A stretch of DNA of 57,512 bases from Gammaproteobacteria bacterium (GCA_018820395.1 JAHJOG010000269.1:1-57512), one strand, 5' to 3'. Shown: positions 45,328 through 54,664, counted from the stretch's first letter. Translations and numbers: made by a program. The notes: generated from the letters alone by a model not told the origin.

Positions 45328-46107
45328 ATGCGCATGGCCGACAGGTTCGGGATCGTCACGGCAGGAGCTTCCGGCATGGGCCGGGCGGGCGCACTGCGTT
45401 TCGCAGCAGAGGGCGCGGCCGTGGCCGTGGTCGACCTGGACGAAGCCAAGGCCAACGAAGTCGCAGAGACCATCCGCGCGAACGGCGGCAACGCCTTTGC
45501 TCTGGGCGGCAACCTGATGGACGAATCCTTTGCGCGCGGCCTGGTGCACGAAACGGCCAAGCGCTTCGGCAAGCTCGACTTCCTGTGGGCGCACGCGGGC
45601 CATGCGTCGGTGTCGCGCGTGGAGGGGCTCGACCTGCGCGAATTCGACATCGCGATGAACCTCAACGTGCGTGCCGCGCTGGCGAGCGCGATCGAGGCGA
45701 TCCCGCTGATGCGCGAAGCCGGCGGCGGCAGCATGCTCTTCACGTCGTCGACGTCCGGCGTGGTCGGCTCGCCCTTCAGCCCGCTGTATTCGGTGGCGAA
45801 GTGGGGCGTGATCGGCCTCGCGCGTTCGCTCGCCAAGCGCTACGGGCCGGAAAACATCCGCGTGAACGTGGTCTGCCCCGGCACCACCGACACGCCGATG
45901 CTCGACACGCTGGTATCGCGACCCGACGAGGACGACACCAAGGGCAAGGACCTGAACGAACTCAAGCGCATCCGCTCGTCCGGCAACCCGACCGGCCGCG
46001 CCGCGCGGCCCGAGGAAGTCGCCAACGCGGCGCTGTTCCTGCTCTCGCACGAGGCGTCGTACGTCAACGGCGCCTCGCTGATGGTCGACGGCGGCAAGAC
46101 CGCCTGA
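45328..46107 (+). CDS. SDR family oxidoreductase
   Basis: Short-chain dehydrogenase of 259 residues. TAGASGMG at the N-terminus, HAG in place of NNAG, catalytic TSSTSG and YSVAK, and C-terminal VDGG. AAGGAG is five bases before the ATG. It is followed after 8 bp by another SDR, forming a pair that diverges from the transglutaminase-like operon. Two consecutive SDRs suggest sequential oxidation or a heteromer. Confidence 0.9.
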   Translation: MRMADRFGIVTAGASGMGRAGALRFAAEGAAVAVVDLDEAKANEVAETIRANGGNAFALGGNLMDESFARGLVHETAKRFGKLDFLWAHAGHASVSRVEGLDLREFDIAMNLNVRAALASAIEAIPLMREAGGGSMLFTSSTSGVVGSPFSPLYSVAKWGVIGLARSLAKRYGPENIRVNVVCPGTTDTPMLDTLVSRPDEDDTKGKDLNELKRIRSSGNPTGRAARPEEVANAALFLLSHEASYVNGASLMVDGGKTA

Positions 46108-46115
46108 GCACCGCC

Positions 46116-46898
46116 ATGCGCCTCGAGAACTACCACGCCGTCGTGACCGGCGGCGCACGCGGCCTGGGCGCGGCCGCGGCGAAGCGCTTCGTGGCCGAAG
46201 GCGCGCGCGTGGTGGTGGCGGACATCGACGGCGAAGCGGCCGCGGCCTGCGCCAGAGAGATCGACTCCACCGGCACGCTGGCCAGGGGGCTGGCCTGCGA
46301 CATCGCGAGCGCGGACGAATGCGCGGCACTGGCCGCAGAGGCCGAAGAGTTCTTCGGTGCGCCCATCGACATCTTTCTCGCGCACGCCGGCATGGGCTTC
46401 GCGGGCCCGCTCGCCGACGCCGACCCAGAGCGCATTCGGCGGGTGATCGAAGTCAACGTGCTCGGCACCCTCTATTCCGCCCAGGCGGCGTTGCGCAGCC
46501 TGGTGCGCAGCCCGCGCGCGAGCCTGATCTTCACCAGCTCGCTGCAGGGCGTCACGGCCCGTGCCGAGCGAAGCGTGTACACGGCGTCGAAGCACGCGAT
46601 CGTCGGGCTCACCAAGGCGCTCGCCCTCGAATACGGGCCGCGCGGCGTGCGCGTGAACGCCATCGCGCCGGCATCCACCGACACGCCCTTTCTTCGCACG
46701 CAGCTGGAAGTGGCCGGCGCCACCGACGTGGAGCAGGCGGTGCGCAACGTGGCCGCGTCGATGCCGCTCGGCTGGCTGCCGACGCCGGAAGACTTCGCGG
46801 ACGCCGCCGTCTTCCTCGCGTCGACCGAGGCCCGCTCCATCACCGGCCACAACCTGTTGCTCGACAGCGGCGCATCGGCCGGGATCTTCAAGCGCTGA
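46116..46898 (+). CDS. SDR family oxidoreductase
   Basis: Short-chain dehydrogenase of 260 residues with TGGARGLG, AHAG, FTSSLQG and YTASK. It shares the HAG variant with its upstream partner, supporting a recent common function. It is convergent with the CoA-transferase operon; the 54-bp gap holds a stem-loop CTGCC/GGCAG (46930-46942) without a T run. Confidence 0.9.
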   Translation: MRLENYHAVVTGGARGLGAAAAKRFVAEGARVVVADIDGEAAAACAREIDSTGTLARGLACDIASADECAALAAEAEEFFGAPIDIFLAHAGMGFAGPLADADPERIRRVIEVNVLGTLYSAQAALRSLVRSPRASLIFTSSLQGVTARAERSVYTASKHAIVGLTKALALEYGPRGVRVNAIAPASTDTPFLRTQLEVAGATDVEQAVRNVAASMPLGWLPTPEDFADAAVFLASTEARSITGHNLLLDSGASAGIFKR

Positions 46899-46952
46899 CA
46901 CGCCGGGCCGAACGCGTGCGCGATCGCGACTGCCGCCGGCAGCGCATGCGGA

Positions 46953-48101
46953 TCAACGCTGGATCACCACGCCCGATGCGCACAGCGCGTCCACGCGATC
47001 GGACGCAACGCCCCAGTCGAGCAGCGCGCTGCGCGAACTGGCGCCGGCCGACTCGGGCGGCGTCGGCATGGCGCTGGGCGTGCGGCTGAAGCGCGGCGCG
47101 GGGCGCGGCTGCACGATGCCGTCGGGCGCGACGAAGCTTTCGCGCGCGAGGTGGTGCGGATGCGAGGGCGCCTCCGCCATCGTCAACACCGGCGCGACGC
47201 AGGCGTCGGTGCCTTCGAAGAGGCGCGCCCAGTGGTCGCGATCGTGGCGCGCGAAGACCTCGGCCAGCACGGCGCGCGCGTCGCCGTGCGCGAGCGCATC
47301 GAGCGGCGGCGTGCGGTCGGCCAGGCCCAGCCGTTCGAGCAGGATGGCGCGAAACTTCGATTCGATCGGCGCCACGGACACGAAGCCACCGTCGGCGCAG
47401 CGGTAGGTGTCCCAGTAGTAGGCGCCGCCATCGAGCACGTTGGTGCCGCGCTCCACCTGCTGCACGCCGCAGGCGAGCGAGCCATAGAAGAGCGTCATGA
47501 GCGAGGCCGCGCCGTCGACGATCGCAGCATCGACCACCTGACCTTGGCCCGTGCGGCGCGCATGCAGGACCGCGCTGACCGTGCCCAGTGCCGCATAGAG
47601 CGCGCCACCGGCGAAGTCACCGAGAAGATTGAGCGGCAGCGCGGGCGGCTCGCCTCGGCGGCCCAGCGCTGCTGCGGCGCCGCTGAGCGCGAGGTAGTTG
47701 ATGTCGTGCCCCGCCGAGTGCGCGAGCGGGCCTTGCTGGCCCCAGCCGGTGATGCGCGTGTAGACCAGCGCCGGGTTGCGCGCCAGACAAGGGTCCGGCC
47801 CCAGACCCAGACGCTCGGTGGTGCCCGGCCGAAAGGGATCGAAGATCGCCTCGGCCGACTCGGCCAGCGACAGCACGAGCTCCACTCCCTCGGCCTGCTT
47901 CAGGTCGATCACCACCGAAGGCCGGCTGCGGTTCAGCAGCATGTAGCGGTCGGGCCGATGCACGCCCAGCCCGCTGGGTGTCGGGCGCTCGATGCGCAAT
48001 ACCGATGCACCGAGGTCGGCCAGCAGCATGGCCGCCATCGGCGACGGTCCGACGCCGCCGAGTTCGAGCAGCCGGAGCCCGGCGAGCGGACCCGCGTTCA
48101 C
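46953..48101 (-). CDS. CaiB/BaiF family protein, alpha-methylacyl-CoA racemase-like
   Basis: Class III CoA-transferase-fold protein of 382 residues that looks like alpha-methylacyl-CoA racemase: the catalytic pair H132 (SAGHDINYLALSG) and D162 (LLGDFAGG) is in place. The GTG at 48101 overlaps the stop of the CoA-transferase gene (GTGA), and a leftward-extended frame above it is an antisense-phase artefact of that gene. It ends the UGSC operon. It would epimerise the alpha carbon of a branched acyl-CoA made by the CoA-transferase. Confidence 0.9.
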   Translation of the reverse strand: MNAGPLAGLRLLELGGVGPSPMAAMLLADLGASVLRIERPTPSGLGVHRPDRYMLLNRSRPSVVIDLKQAEGVELVLSLAESAEAIFDPFRPGTTERLGLGPDPCLARNPALVYTRITGWGQQGPLAHSAGHDINYLALSGAAAALGRRGEPPALPLNLLGDFAGGALYAALGTVSAVLHARRTGQGQVVDAAIVDGAASLMTLFYGSLACGVQQVERGTNVLDGGAYYWDTYRCADGGFVSVAPIESKFRAILLERLGLADRTPPLDALAHGDARAVLAEVFARHDRDHWARLFEGTDACVAPVLTMAEAPSHPHHLARESFVAPDGIVQPRPAPRFSRTPSAMPTPPESAGASSRSALLDWGVASDRVDALCASGVVIQR

Positions 48102-49720
48102 GAACCCGTCCGCTCCCGGCGCGCGCGCGGTGTGGATTGCAGCAGCAGCCCCACCGGCCCGCGCCCATACATCGCAGCGGGCATGACCGCGGGTTCGGGT
48201 ACCGTGCGCAGCTCGAAGTCCAGGCACGGTGCGATGTCGCGCGCCACGTCGATGCCGGGAGCGATTTCGATCAGCGTCAGGCCTTCGGCGCGCACTTCGA
48301 ACACGCAGCGCTCGGTCACCACCAACACGCGCTGCCCGCGCGCTGCGGCCCGTGCGCCGCACAGGTCGACGTGCGCGGTCGCGCGCGGAAACTTGCGGTG
48401 CCGGCCTTCGCGCACGATCTGCACGCCGCCGTCCAGCCGGGCTTCCAGGCCGCCGCTGGTGAGCGTGCCGCAGATCAGCACCAGCGGCGTGCGATGCGCG
48501 ATGTCGACGAAGCCGCCCGGCCCGCGCAGCGAGCCGGTGTAGGCGCCGCCGACATTCACATTGCCCGCGGCGTCCACCTGCGCGAAGCCGAGGATGGTCG
48601 CGTCCAGGCCGCCGCCCTGATAGAAGTCGAAGAGGTCGGTCGGGTCGATGATCGAGCTCGGGTTGTAGTGCGCGCCGAAGGCGCCCTTCATGCACGGAAT
48701 GCCGCCGATCGCGCCGTGCTCGACGCTGAAGCGCAGCGCGTCGAGAAAGCCCTCTTCGCGGGCGAGCGCCGGCAGTTGCGTGCCCATGCCGTAGCCGAGG
48801 TTGACGAGGTCGCCGCGGTGCAGCTCCATGGCCGCGCGGCGCAGGATCAGCTTGGGCAGCCCCATCTCCATCGCCGGCAGGGGCACGTGGGGGCGCCGCA
48901 GCTCGCCGGTGAAGGCGGGCTCGTGCGCGTCCAGCGACTGTCGCGCACCGGGGTCGACCACCACGGCGTCGACCACCATGCCCGGCACCTGCACCCGGCG
49001 CGGATGCAGGCTGCCGGCGGCCGTGAGTGCCTTGACCACCGCGATCACCCGGCCGCCTGAATTGCGCGCCGCCATCGCCATCTGCAGCGCACCGCCGTTC
49101 ACTGGCTCGTCGTCCAGGCTGATGTTGCCGTCCGTGTCGGCGATGCTGCCGCGGATGAGCGCGACGTCGATCGGGATCGACGGCATGAAGATGCAGTCGA
49201 TTCCGTCGACGCAGACCCGCTTGGCGACACGCCCCGAGCGCGCGACCACACCGCCTGCCGACGACCCCGCCGGGCCGGACTGTTGCGCGTGGCCGTCCGG
49301 CTCGAAGTAGGTGCCCATGCCAACCTCGGTCAACAGCCCCGGCGAGCGCGCCGTGCACTCGCGCAGCCACTTGAAGAGCACGCCCATCGGCACCACGCTG
49401 GCGTCGATGCTGCCGTCCATCACGAGCTGGGTGAAGCGTGGCGACGCCTGCGCGCTGAAGGTCGACGTGATCAGGTGCGACACCATGCCCGCATGCGCGA
49501 AATGCTCGAAGCCGTGCGGCGAATCGGCGTCGATCCAGCCCGTGCGGTTGGGGCAGATCAGCGTCAGCGCGCGCGGGTGGCCCTGCTGCTCGAAGCGCTG
49601 GCCGAGCGCACGCAGGACGATTTCCGGGGTGACCATCGACACCACGCCGCCGACGATCACCGTGGCGCCGTCGCCGACCATTTCCGCGGCGGCGGCGGCG
49701 TCGATCACGCGCACCGCCAT
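48098..49720 (-). CDS. Type I acyl-CoA:carboxylate CoA-transferase (YdiF/SCOT-like)
   Basis: Fused alpha-beta CoA-transferase of 540 residues. The active-site glutamate is E334 in FSVEHGAIGG, and the GFAQVDAAGNVNV segment is typical of the C-terminal half. Enzymes of this type move CoA between acyl-CoA and short carboxylates. It starts 4 bp after the Bug gene and overlaps the racemase-like gene, so import, activation and epimerisation may be coordinated. Confidence 0.9.
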   Translation of the reverse strand: MAVRVIDAAAAAEMVGDGATVIVGGVVSMVTPEIVLRALGQRFEQQGHPRALTLICPNRTGWIDADSPHGFEHFAHAGMVSHLITSTFSAQASPRFTQLVMDGSIDASVVPMGVLFKWLRECTARSPGLLTEVGMGTYFEPDGHAQQSGPAGSSAGGVVARSGRVAKRVCVDGIDCIFMPSIPIDVALIRGSIADTDGNISLDDEPVNGGALQMAMAARNSGGRVIAVVKALTAAGSLHPRRVQVPGMVVDAVVVDPGARQSLDAHEPAFTGELRRPHVPLPAMEMGLPKLILRRAAMELHRGDLVNLGYGMGTQLPALAREEGFLDALRFSVEHGAIGGIPCMKGAFGAHYNPSSIIDPTDLFDFYQGGGLDATILGFAQVDAAGNVNVGGAYTGSLRGPGGFVDIAHRTPLVLICGTLTSGGLEARLDGGVQIVREGRHRKFPRATAHVDLCGARAAARGQRVLVVTERCVFEVRAEGLTLIEIAPGIDVARDIAPCLDFELRTVPEPAVMPAAMYGRGPVGLLLQSTPRARRERTGS

Positions 49721-49724
49721 CGGG

Positions 49725-50741
49725 TCACTCCACCTTGATGTTGGCGCTCTGGATCAGCTGGCGCCAACGATCGGTTTCGCTGCGGATGTACTTCGCGAAG
49801 TAGTCCGGGCCCAGCGGCGGGATGTACGAGCCCATGTCGGCGACGGTCTTCTGGATCTCGGGCATCTTCATCACCGCCGTGAACTCGGTCACCAGCCGCT
49901 TCACGATCGGCTCCGGCGTGCCCTTGGGCACCAGCACGCCGACCCAGCCCGTCACCTCGAATCCCGGCACGCCCTGCTCGGCCACGGTCGGCACGTCGGG
50001 CAGGAGCGGCGAGCGTTCCGGCGACGTGATGGCGAGCGCGCGCAGCTTGCCGCCGTTGACCATCGGGATCGCGCTCGACACCGGGTCGATCACCATCGGC
50101 ACCACGCCCGCGATCGCATCCACCAGCCCCGGCGGGCCGCCGCGGTAGGGAATGTGCGTGAGCTTGATGTTGCCGCGCTTTGCCAGCATCTCGCCCGTCA
50201 GGTGCAGCGAAGTGCCCACGCCGTTGCCCGCGAACGAAACGTTGTGGGTCTTGCCGTAGACGAGCAGGTCCTTCAGCGTCTTCACCTGGAAGTCGTTGTT
50301 GACCATGATCACGTTGCCATAGGCCATCAGCAGGCTGATGGGGATCAGGTCGCGCTCCGGGTCGTAGGGCAGGTTCTTGGTGAGCGTGGGGCTCACCGCC
50401 ATCGGACCGATGTTGCCCAGCAGCAGCGTGTAGCCATCGGGCGCCGACTTGGCGACGAAGTCGCTGCCGAGGTTGCCGCCCGCGCCTGCCTTGTTCTCGA
50501 TCACGATGGGCTGGCCCAGCCGTTCTCCGAGCTTCTGCCCGACGATGCGCGTGAGCGTGTCCGACGTGCCGCCGGCCGCGTAGGGAATGATCCACTTGAT
50601 CGGCCGCTCCGGCCACTTCTGCGCCGTGGCCTGGGCCGGGGTCTGCGATGGGGCCTGTGCCTGCGCCAGGCCCTGTGCCGAGCACAGGAGCATGGCCAGG
50701 GTTGCGAGCGTTGCCGCTTTCTTCATGCTGTCGACTCTCAT
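49725..50741 (-). CDS. Bug/TctC-family substrate-binding protein
   Basis: Periplasmic protein of 338 residues with a signal peptide ending near LAQAQA and a family core (WPERPIKWIIPYAAGGTSD, NKAGAGGN, HIPYRGG). AGGAG lies six bases before the ATG at 50741, which decides against the downstream start at 50726. It stands between the UGSC selenoprotein gene (34 bp) and the CoA-transferase, making it the probable sensor or carrier of the substrate of that operon. Confidence 0.92.
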   Translation of the reverse strand: MRVDSMKKAATLATLAMLLCSAQGLAQAQAPSQTPAQATAQKWPERPIKWIIPYAAGGTSDTLTRIVGQKLGERLGQPIVIENKAGAGGNLGSDFVAKSAPDGYTLLLGNIGPMAVSPTLTKNLPYDPERDLIPISLLMAYGNVIMVNNDFQVKTLKDLLVYGKTHNVSFAGNGVGTSLHLTGEMLAKRGNIKLTHIPYRGGPPGLVDAIAGVVPMVIDPVSSAIPMVNGGKLRALAITSPERSPLLPDVPTVAEQGVPGFEVTGWVGVLVPKGTPEPIVKRLVTEFTAVMKMPEIQKTVADMGSYIPPLGPDYFAKYIRSETDRWRQLIQSANIKVE

Positions 50742-50775
50742 GAATGTCTCCTGGTTGTCGTTCTACGTGAATGAA

Positions 50776-52491
50776 TCAGCTTTTCGGCAGGCTGGCCCAG
50801 TCGGCCGGCAACTTGATCTCCTTCGTGGTGACTCGCGTGTAGCCCGAGTCGAGCGTCTTGATGCGGTTGCGGCCGGGGTCGCCCGCGACCAGGATCTCGA
50901 TGAACTCCGGCCCGGGCATGACGCGCACCGGGTCGTCCGGCCCGACCGCGAATTCGGGCGGCAGCGTGCCGAGCTCGATCTTTTCCTCGATCGTGTGCAC
51001 CTCGGCCATCGTGTACTTCAGCTCGAAATCCAGGTACTTGCGCGGCACCGTGGTGTTCTCGCAGATGTACTTGCGGATGTCGTCCTTCGAGTAGCCCGCC
51101 TCGGCCAGCACCTTGGCCACCGGCGGCGCGAGCACGAAGACGATGTCGTTCACGAAGCTGCCCGGCCCGCGCTCCGAAAAGAGCGCGAAGGCGGGTTTGC
51201 GCAACGCATCGCGGCAGAGCTGCTTGAGCGCGCATTCGGCGCCGCTCTGGTCTTCGCGGTCGTACGGCGACGGCTGGAAGCCCCAGTTCATCGTCGTGCT
51301 CACCGACACCGTGCTGGCATTGCGATCGAAGCCCTTCTCGACGTGGTAGGGCTCCCACGGGTTGAGGTCCTCGTTCTCGGCGAAGGCGAAATTGATCGGG
51401 TAGCCGAAGGTCCCCATCTGGTTCTTCGCCGGCCGGTAGCCACCGATGTTGCGGATGATCAGCCCCAGCGCGCGCCCGAAGGACGGGTTGGCGCCGCGCG
51501 AGATCAGCCCCGCACCGGTGTTGAAGCCCAGCTCCTTGACGATCGGCCCGTTCAGGAACACGTAGGGCGTGATGCCCCAGGTGGTGCCGATGTTGTCGAG
51601 GTTGTACTTGTCCTCCTGCAGCGCCTCGGCCATGGCGATCAGGATCGGCATGGTTTGCGGCTTGCAGCCGGCCATCACGCCGTTGGCGGCGATGTTCCAC
51701 ACCGTGGCGCGCAGGTTCATCTGCGGCAGCACCGCGATCACCTCGTCGTGCGAACGGTCGGTGTAGCGCAGGAACTCCTGCACGCGCTCCAGCGTGGGCG
51801 GGATCACCGGCAGGCCGTCGCTCCAGTCCATCTCGTGGAAGTGCGCATTGACCTCGTCGAAGTTGCCCTCGAAGACGATCTTCTTCGAATCCCAGTCACC
51901 GGCCTTGCCGAGCGTGCGCGGCTTGATCGGCTTGGTCAGTGCGGAAACGATGCGCTCGAACAGGACGTCGGTGATCTTCTCGCGGATGGTCTTCGAATCG
52001 TCGACGCCGACCGCGCCCGGGTACTCGACCACGGGCGTGTCGGGCACGCCCGCCGCCTTCGCAGCGAGCTGGCCGACCATGTTGAATCCCGGCATCGACA
52101 CCACCGCCGACGGGATGCCGAGAATCTTTTCTGCTTCTGCTGCCGGCCGCACCGCGGCCGGTGTGCAGGTGCCTCAGCCCCCGTTGCCGGTGATGACGGC
52201 GTCGGCACCCTTCGCCTTGAGCGTGGCGATGATGTCGTTGAGCACCTCGCGCTGGTACGACGGCGTGCCCTTGAGCGACGCGAACGGAATGTCGGTGTAG
52301 GGGACGATCTTCACATCGGGAAAGCGCTTCTTGAGCAGCTCCCGATAGATGGGAAACATGATGTCGCCCTTGAAGTCCTCGTTCCAGACTTCGGCGACGA
52401 CCTTGCCGTTGAGCGTGTCCAGGCGCTTGGCCAGGTTCTTCTGCTCGACGGCCTCGGCGCCGATCGGGCTGATGACGGAATACTTGTCCAT
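50776..52491 (-). CDS. UGSC-family selenoprotein with in-frame UGA (Sec106)
   Basis: One gene of 571 residues including selenocysteine. The frame opens at ATG 52491, reads 105 codons to TGNGG, meets TGA (52176-52174), then continues without another stop for 465 codons to 50776. The motif across the UGA is U-G-T-C (Sec106, Cys109) followed by TPAAV, the pattern of the UGSC (seleno)protein family known from selenoproteome surveys. A perfect hairpin follows the UGA, and selB is 4 kb away. The N-terminal part resembles Sec subunits of glycine/proline-type reductases in outline; the C-terminal 400 residues (WSDGLPVIPPT and beyond) are of unknown function. It heads an operon with Bug, CoA-transferase and racemase-like genes. 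Treating it as two broken genes is unlikely. Confidence 0.88.
52143..52176 (-). promoter_or_regulatory. Bacterial SECIS hairpin after the selenocysteine UGA
   Basis: In the mRNA, UGA (52176-52174) is followed by 20 bases and then a GGU loop (52153-52151). The loop caps a perfect 8-bp stem, CCGGCCGC (52161-52154) with GCGGCCGG (52150-52143). UGC and GCA can add a lower helix across a small internal loop. Known bacterial SECIS elements have a short stem, a small loop with an early G, and roughly this UGA-to-loop distance. Confidence 0.8.
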
Positions 52492-52569
52492 GAAAAATCT
52501 ACCTCGTGGTGGTGGTGGTGTGCGGGGTCGATGGTAGGAGCGGGCTTGCGGTGCGTACAGGCACGCCGT

Positions 52570-52584
52570 GGAAAACAGCATTCG
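52570..52584. promoter_or_regulatory. GAA-N7-TTC palindrome, site 6
   Basis: GGAAAACAGCATTCG lies 79 bp before the UGSC gene in a 141-bp gap. A TACCAT (52536-52531 on the minus strand) downstream of it could serve as the -10. The seven-base core matches the AxCAG pattern of site 1. Confidence 0.42.
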
Positions 52585-52632
52585 CTTTTTTCATCGCGTC
52601 GCCTCGCACCTTGGTCGCCATCGTTGTTCGAT

Positions 52633-53619
52633 CTACTTCGCGCGCTGCGGCTCCAGGCCGGCCTTCTTGGCCACGCCGCTCCATTTGTCGAGCTGCGAGC
52701 GCAGGTAGGTGGTCGCCTCCTCGGGCGAGCTCACGGTGGGCGTGGTCTTGGCCGGGCCTTCGAGCCGGGCCACGGTCTCAGGCTTGGCCAGCGCCTGGCG
52801 GAAGGCCGCATTGAGCTTGTCGATCACGTCCTTGGGCGTTCCGGTCGGCACCAGCACCTCGTACCACACCGAATCGCTCAGGCTCGGAAAGCCCGACTCG
52901 ACCATGGTCGGCGCGTCCGGCAGAGCCGGGTCGCGGTCCTTGCCGGTCACGGCCAGCACCTTGACCTTGCCGGCCTTGATCTGCGGCGCCACGGCGGGCA
53001 TGGCGATCAAGCCCATCTGCACTTCGCCGGTCATGATCGCGGTGAGCGCTTCGGGCGTGCCCTTGAAGGGCACGTGCACGATGTCCAGCGAGCCCTCGTT
53101 CTTCAGCAGCTCGCCGGTCAGGTGGCCGATGCTGCCAACGCCGGCCGACGCGTAGTTGAGCTTGCCCGGCTGCGCCTTGGCCATCGCCGCGAGCTCGGCC
53201 ATCGACTTGACCGGCAGCGCCGTCGGCACCACGAAGGCCATGCGCTGCAGGCCCATCAGCGTGACGGCCTCGAAGTCCTTGCGCGGATCGAAGCCGAGTT
53301 CCATCAGGCTCGGCAGCACCGAGAAGCTCAGGCTCGCGAGGAAGAGCGTGTAGCCATCGGGCTTGGCGCGCGCCACGTACTGCGCGCCGATCGCACCGCC
53401 CGCGCCCGGCCGGTTGTCGACCACCACCGGCTGCCCGAGCGCTTCGGACAGCCCGGGCCACACGGCGCGCGCCGTGAGGTCGCTGCCGCTGCCGGCCGGA
53501 AACGGCGACACGAGCGTCACGGGCCGGCTCGGAAAGTTCTGCGCGAGCGATCCGGACGCGAGTCCGAAGCCCAGGGTGGCGGCCGTGGCGACCACGGCGA
53601 GAAAGCGTTGGCGATGCAT
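52633..53619 (-). CDS. Bug/TctC-family substrate-binding protein
   Basis: Periplasmic protein of 328 residues with signal peptide ending SLAQ-N and family motifs FPSRPVTLVSPFPAGSGSD, NRPGAGGAIG and HVPFKGTP. GAGG is seven bases before the ATG at 53619. It follows a second Bug gene by 31 bp and precedes the UGSC gene by 141 bp, so it may be part of the same or an adjacent transcript. Confidence 0.92.
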   Translation of the reverse strand: MHRQRFLAVVATAATLGFGLASGSLAQNFPSRPVTLVSPFPAGSGSDLTARAVWPGLSEALGQPVVVDNRPGAGGAIGAQYVARAKPDGYTLFLASLSFSVLPSLMELGFDPRKDFEAVTLMGLQRMAFVVPTALPVKSMAELAAMAKAQPGKLNYASAGVGSIGHLTGELLKNEGSLDIVHVPFKGTPEALTAIMTGEVQMGLIAMPAVAPQIKAGKVKVLAVTGKDRDPALPDAPTMVESGFPSLSDSVWYEVLVPTGTPKDVIDKLNAAFRQALAKPETVARLEGPAKTTPTVSSPEEATTYLRSQLDKWSGVAKKAGLEPQRAK

Positions 53620-53650
53620 GGGGTTTCCTCTGTGCGACGGCGGCTGCGAA

Positions 53651-54664
53651 TCAGTTCGCAGCGCTGATGTTCTTTTCCTTGACCAGTGCTCCCCAGCGCT
53701 TGAATTCTTCCGCAACGAAGCGGCGGAACGCATCGGGAGAAGCCATGACCGACGGCACCATCGCCGCCTTGAGCAGCTGCGCCTTCACGTCCTCGCGCGC
53801 CACCACCTTCACCAGCGCGGCGTTGAGCTGGTCGACCACCGCATCGGGCGTCTTGGCCGGGGCGAACACGCCCATCCAGTTGGTGACCTCGAAGCCGGGC
53901 AACTGCTCCTGCGCCGTCGGCACGTCCGGCAGCATTTCGAAGCGCTTCTGGCTCGTCACGGCGAGCGCCTTCAGCGTGCCCTGCTGGATCGACGGGAAGA
54001 GCGGCGGCAGGTCCATCACGATGCCGTCGACATGGCCGGCGATGGTGTCGGCCATCGCCGGAGCCGCGCCCTTGTAGGGCACGTGGACGATGCGGCCGCG
54101 CGAGGCCTGGATCAGCAGCTCGATCGTCAGATGCGGCAGGCCGCCGTTGCCTGACGAGGCGAGCGTGACGTCCTGCGTGCGCGTGAGCGCGAGCAGCTCG
54201 GCCAGGGTCTTGACCTTGAGCCGCGAGCCGATGGCGATGGCCTCGGGCGTGAGACCCACCGTGTTGATCGGCCGGAAATCGGTGAGCGTGTCGAACGGAA
54301 TCTTGGGCAGCGTGTGCGGCGTGATCACCACCGGGCTGGCGCTGGCGGCAAGCAGCGTGTAGCCGTCGGGCGCCGACTTGGCCACGTGGTCGGCGCCCAT
54401 GGCGCCGCTCGCGCCGGGCCGGTTCTCCACGACCACCGACGTGCCGAGCGCCTCGCCCAACGGGCCCGCGATGATGCGCGCCACGATGTCGTTGGACCCG
54501 CCGGGCGTGTAGCCGACGACGAGCCGGATCGGCCGCGTCGGAAAGTCCGCGGCGTGGCTGGCCTGCGGCAAGCCGACCAGGGCCGTGACCAGGGCCACGC
54601 CGAGGAAGAGCGCGGGGACGATGCGGCGGCGCGCACCGCTCTGGCGTGTGGGGAGTGTGAACAT
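53651..54664 (-). CDS. Bug/TctC-family substrate-binding protein
   Basis: Periplasmic protein of 337 residues, signal peptide ending ASHAA-D, family core FPTRPIRLVVGYTPGGSND, NRPGASGAMG and HVPYKGAA. Starts at 54664 and 54694 are both possible; neither has a clear ribosome site. It is divergent from a racemase-fold gene, and the gap between them carries a GAA-N7-TTC-like site placed symmetrically between the two starts. Confidence 0.9.
   Translation of the reverse strand: MFTLPTRQSGARRRIVPALFLGVALVTALVGLPQASHAADFPTRPIRLVVGYTPGGSNDIVARIIAGPLGEALGTSVVVENRPGASGAMGADHVAKSAPDGYTLLAASASPVVITPHTLPKIPFDTLTDFRPINTVGLTPEAIAIGSRLKVKTLAELLALTRTQDVTLASSGNGGLPHLTIELLIQASRGRIVHVPYKGAAPAMADTIAGHVDGIVMDLPPLFPSIQQGTLKALAVTSQKRFEMLPDVPTAQEQLPGFEVTNWMGVFAPAKTPDAVVDQLNAALVKVVAREDVKAQLLKAAMVPSVMASPDAFRRFVAEEFKRWGALVKEKNISAAN

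Noticed and set aside
46953-49370. A possible 805-residue protein fused to the racemase-like gene
   Set aside because: The upstream 420 residues are arginine/alanine-rich shadow translation of the CoA-transferase gene in another frame. The racemase-like protein begins at the GTG at 48101.
50776-52491. Annotation as two separate or frameshifted genes split by a stop
   Set aside because: The stop is a single TGA in the same frame, it lies in a U-x-x-C motif, a bSECIS-like hairpin follows, and selB is nearby. A random nonsense mutation would not explain these together.
52503-52520. GGT repeat just upstream of the UGSC gene
   Set aside because: A short low-complexity run in untranslated DNA, not a recognisable regulatory element or tandem-repeat locus.
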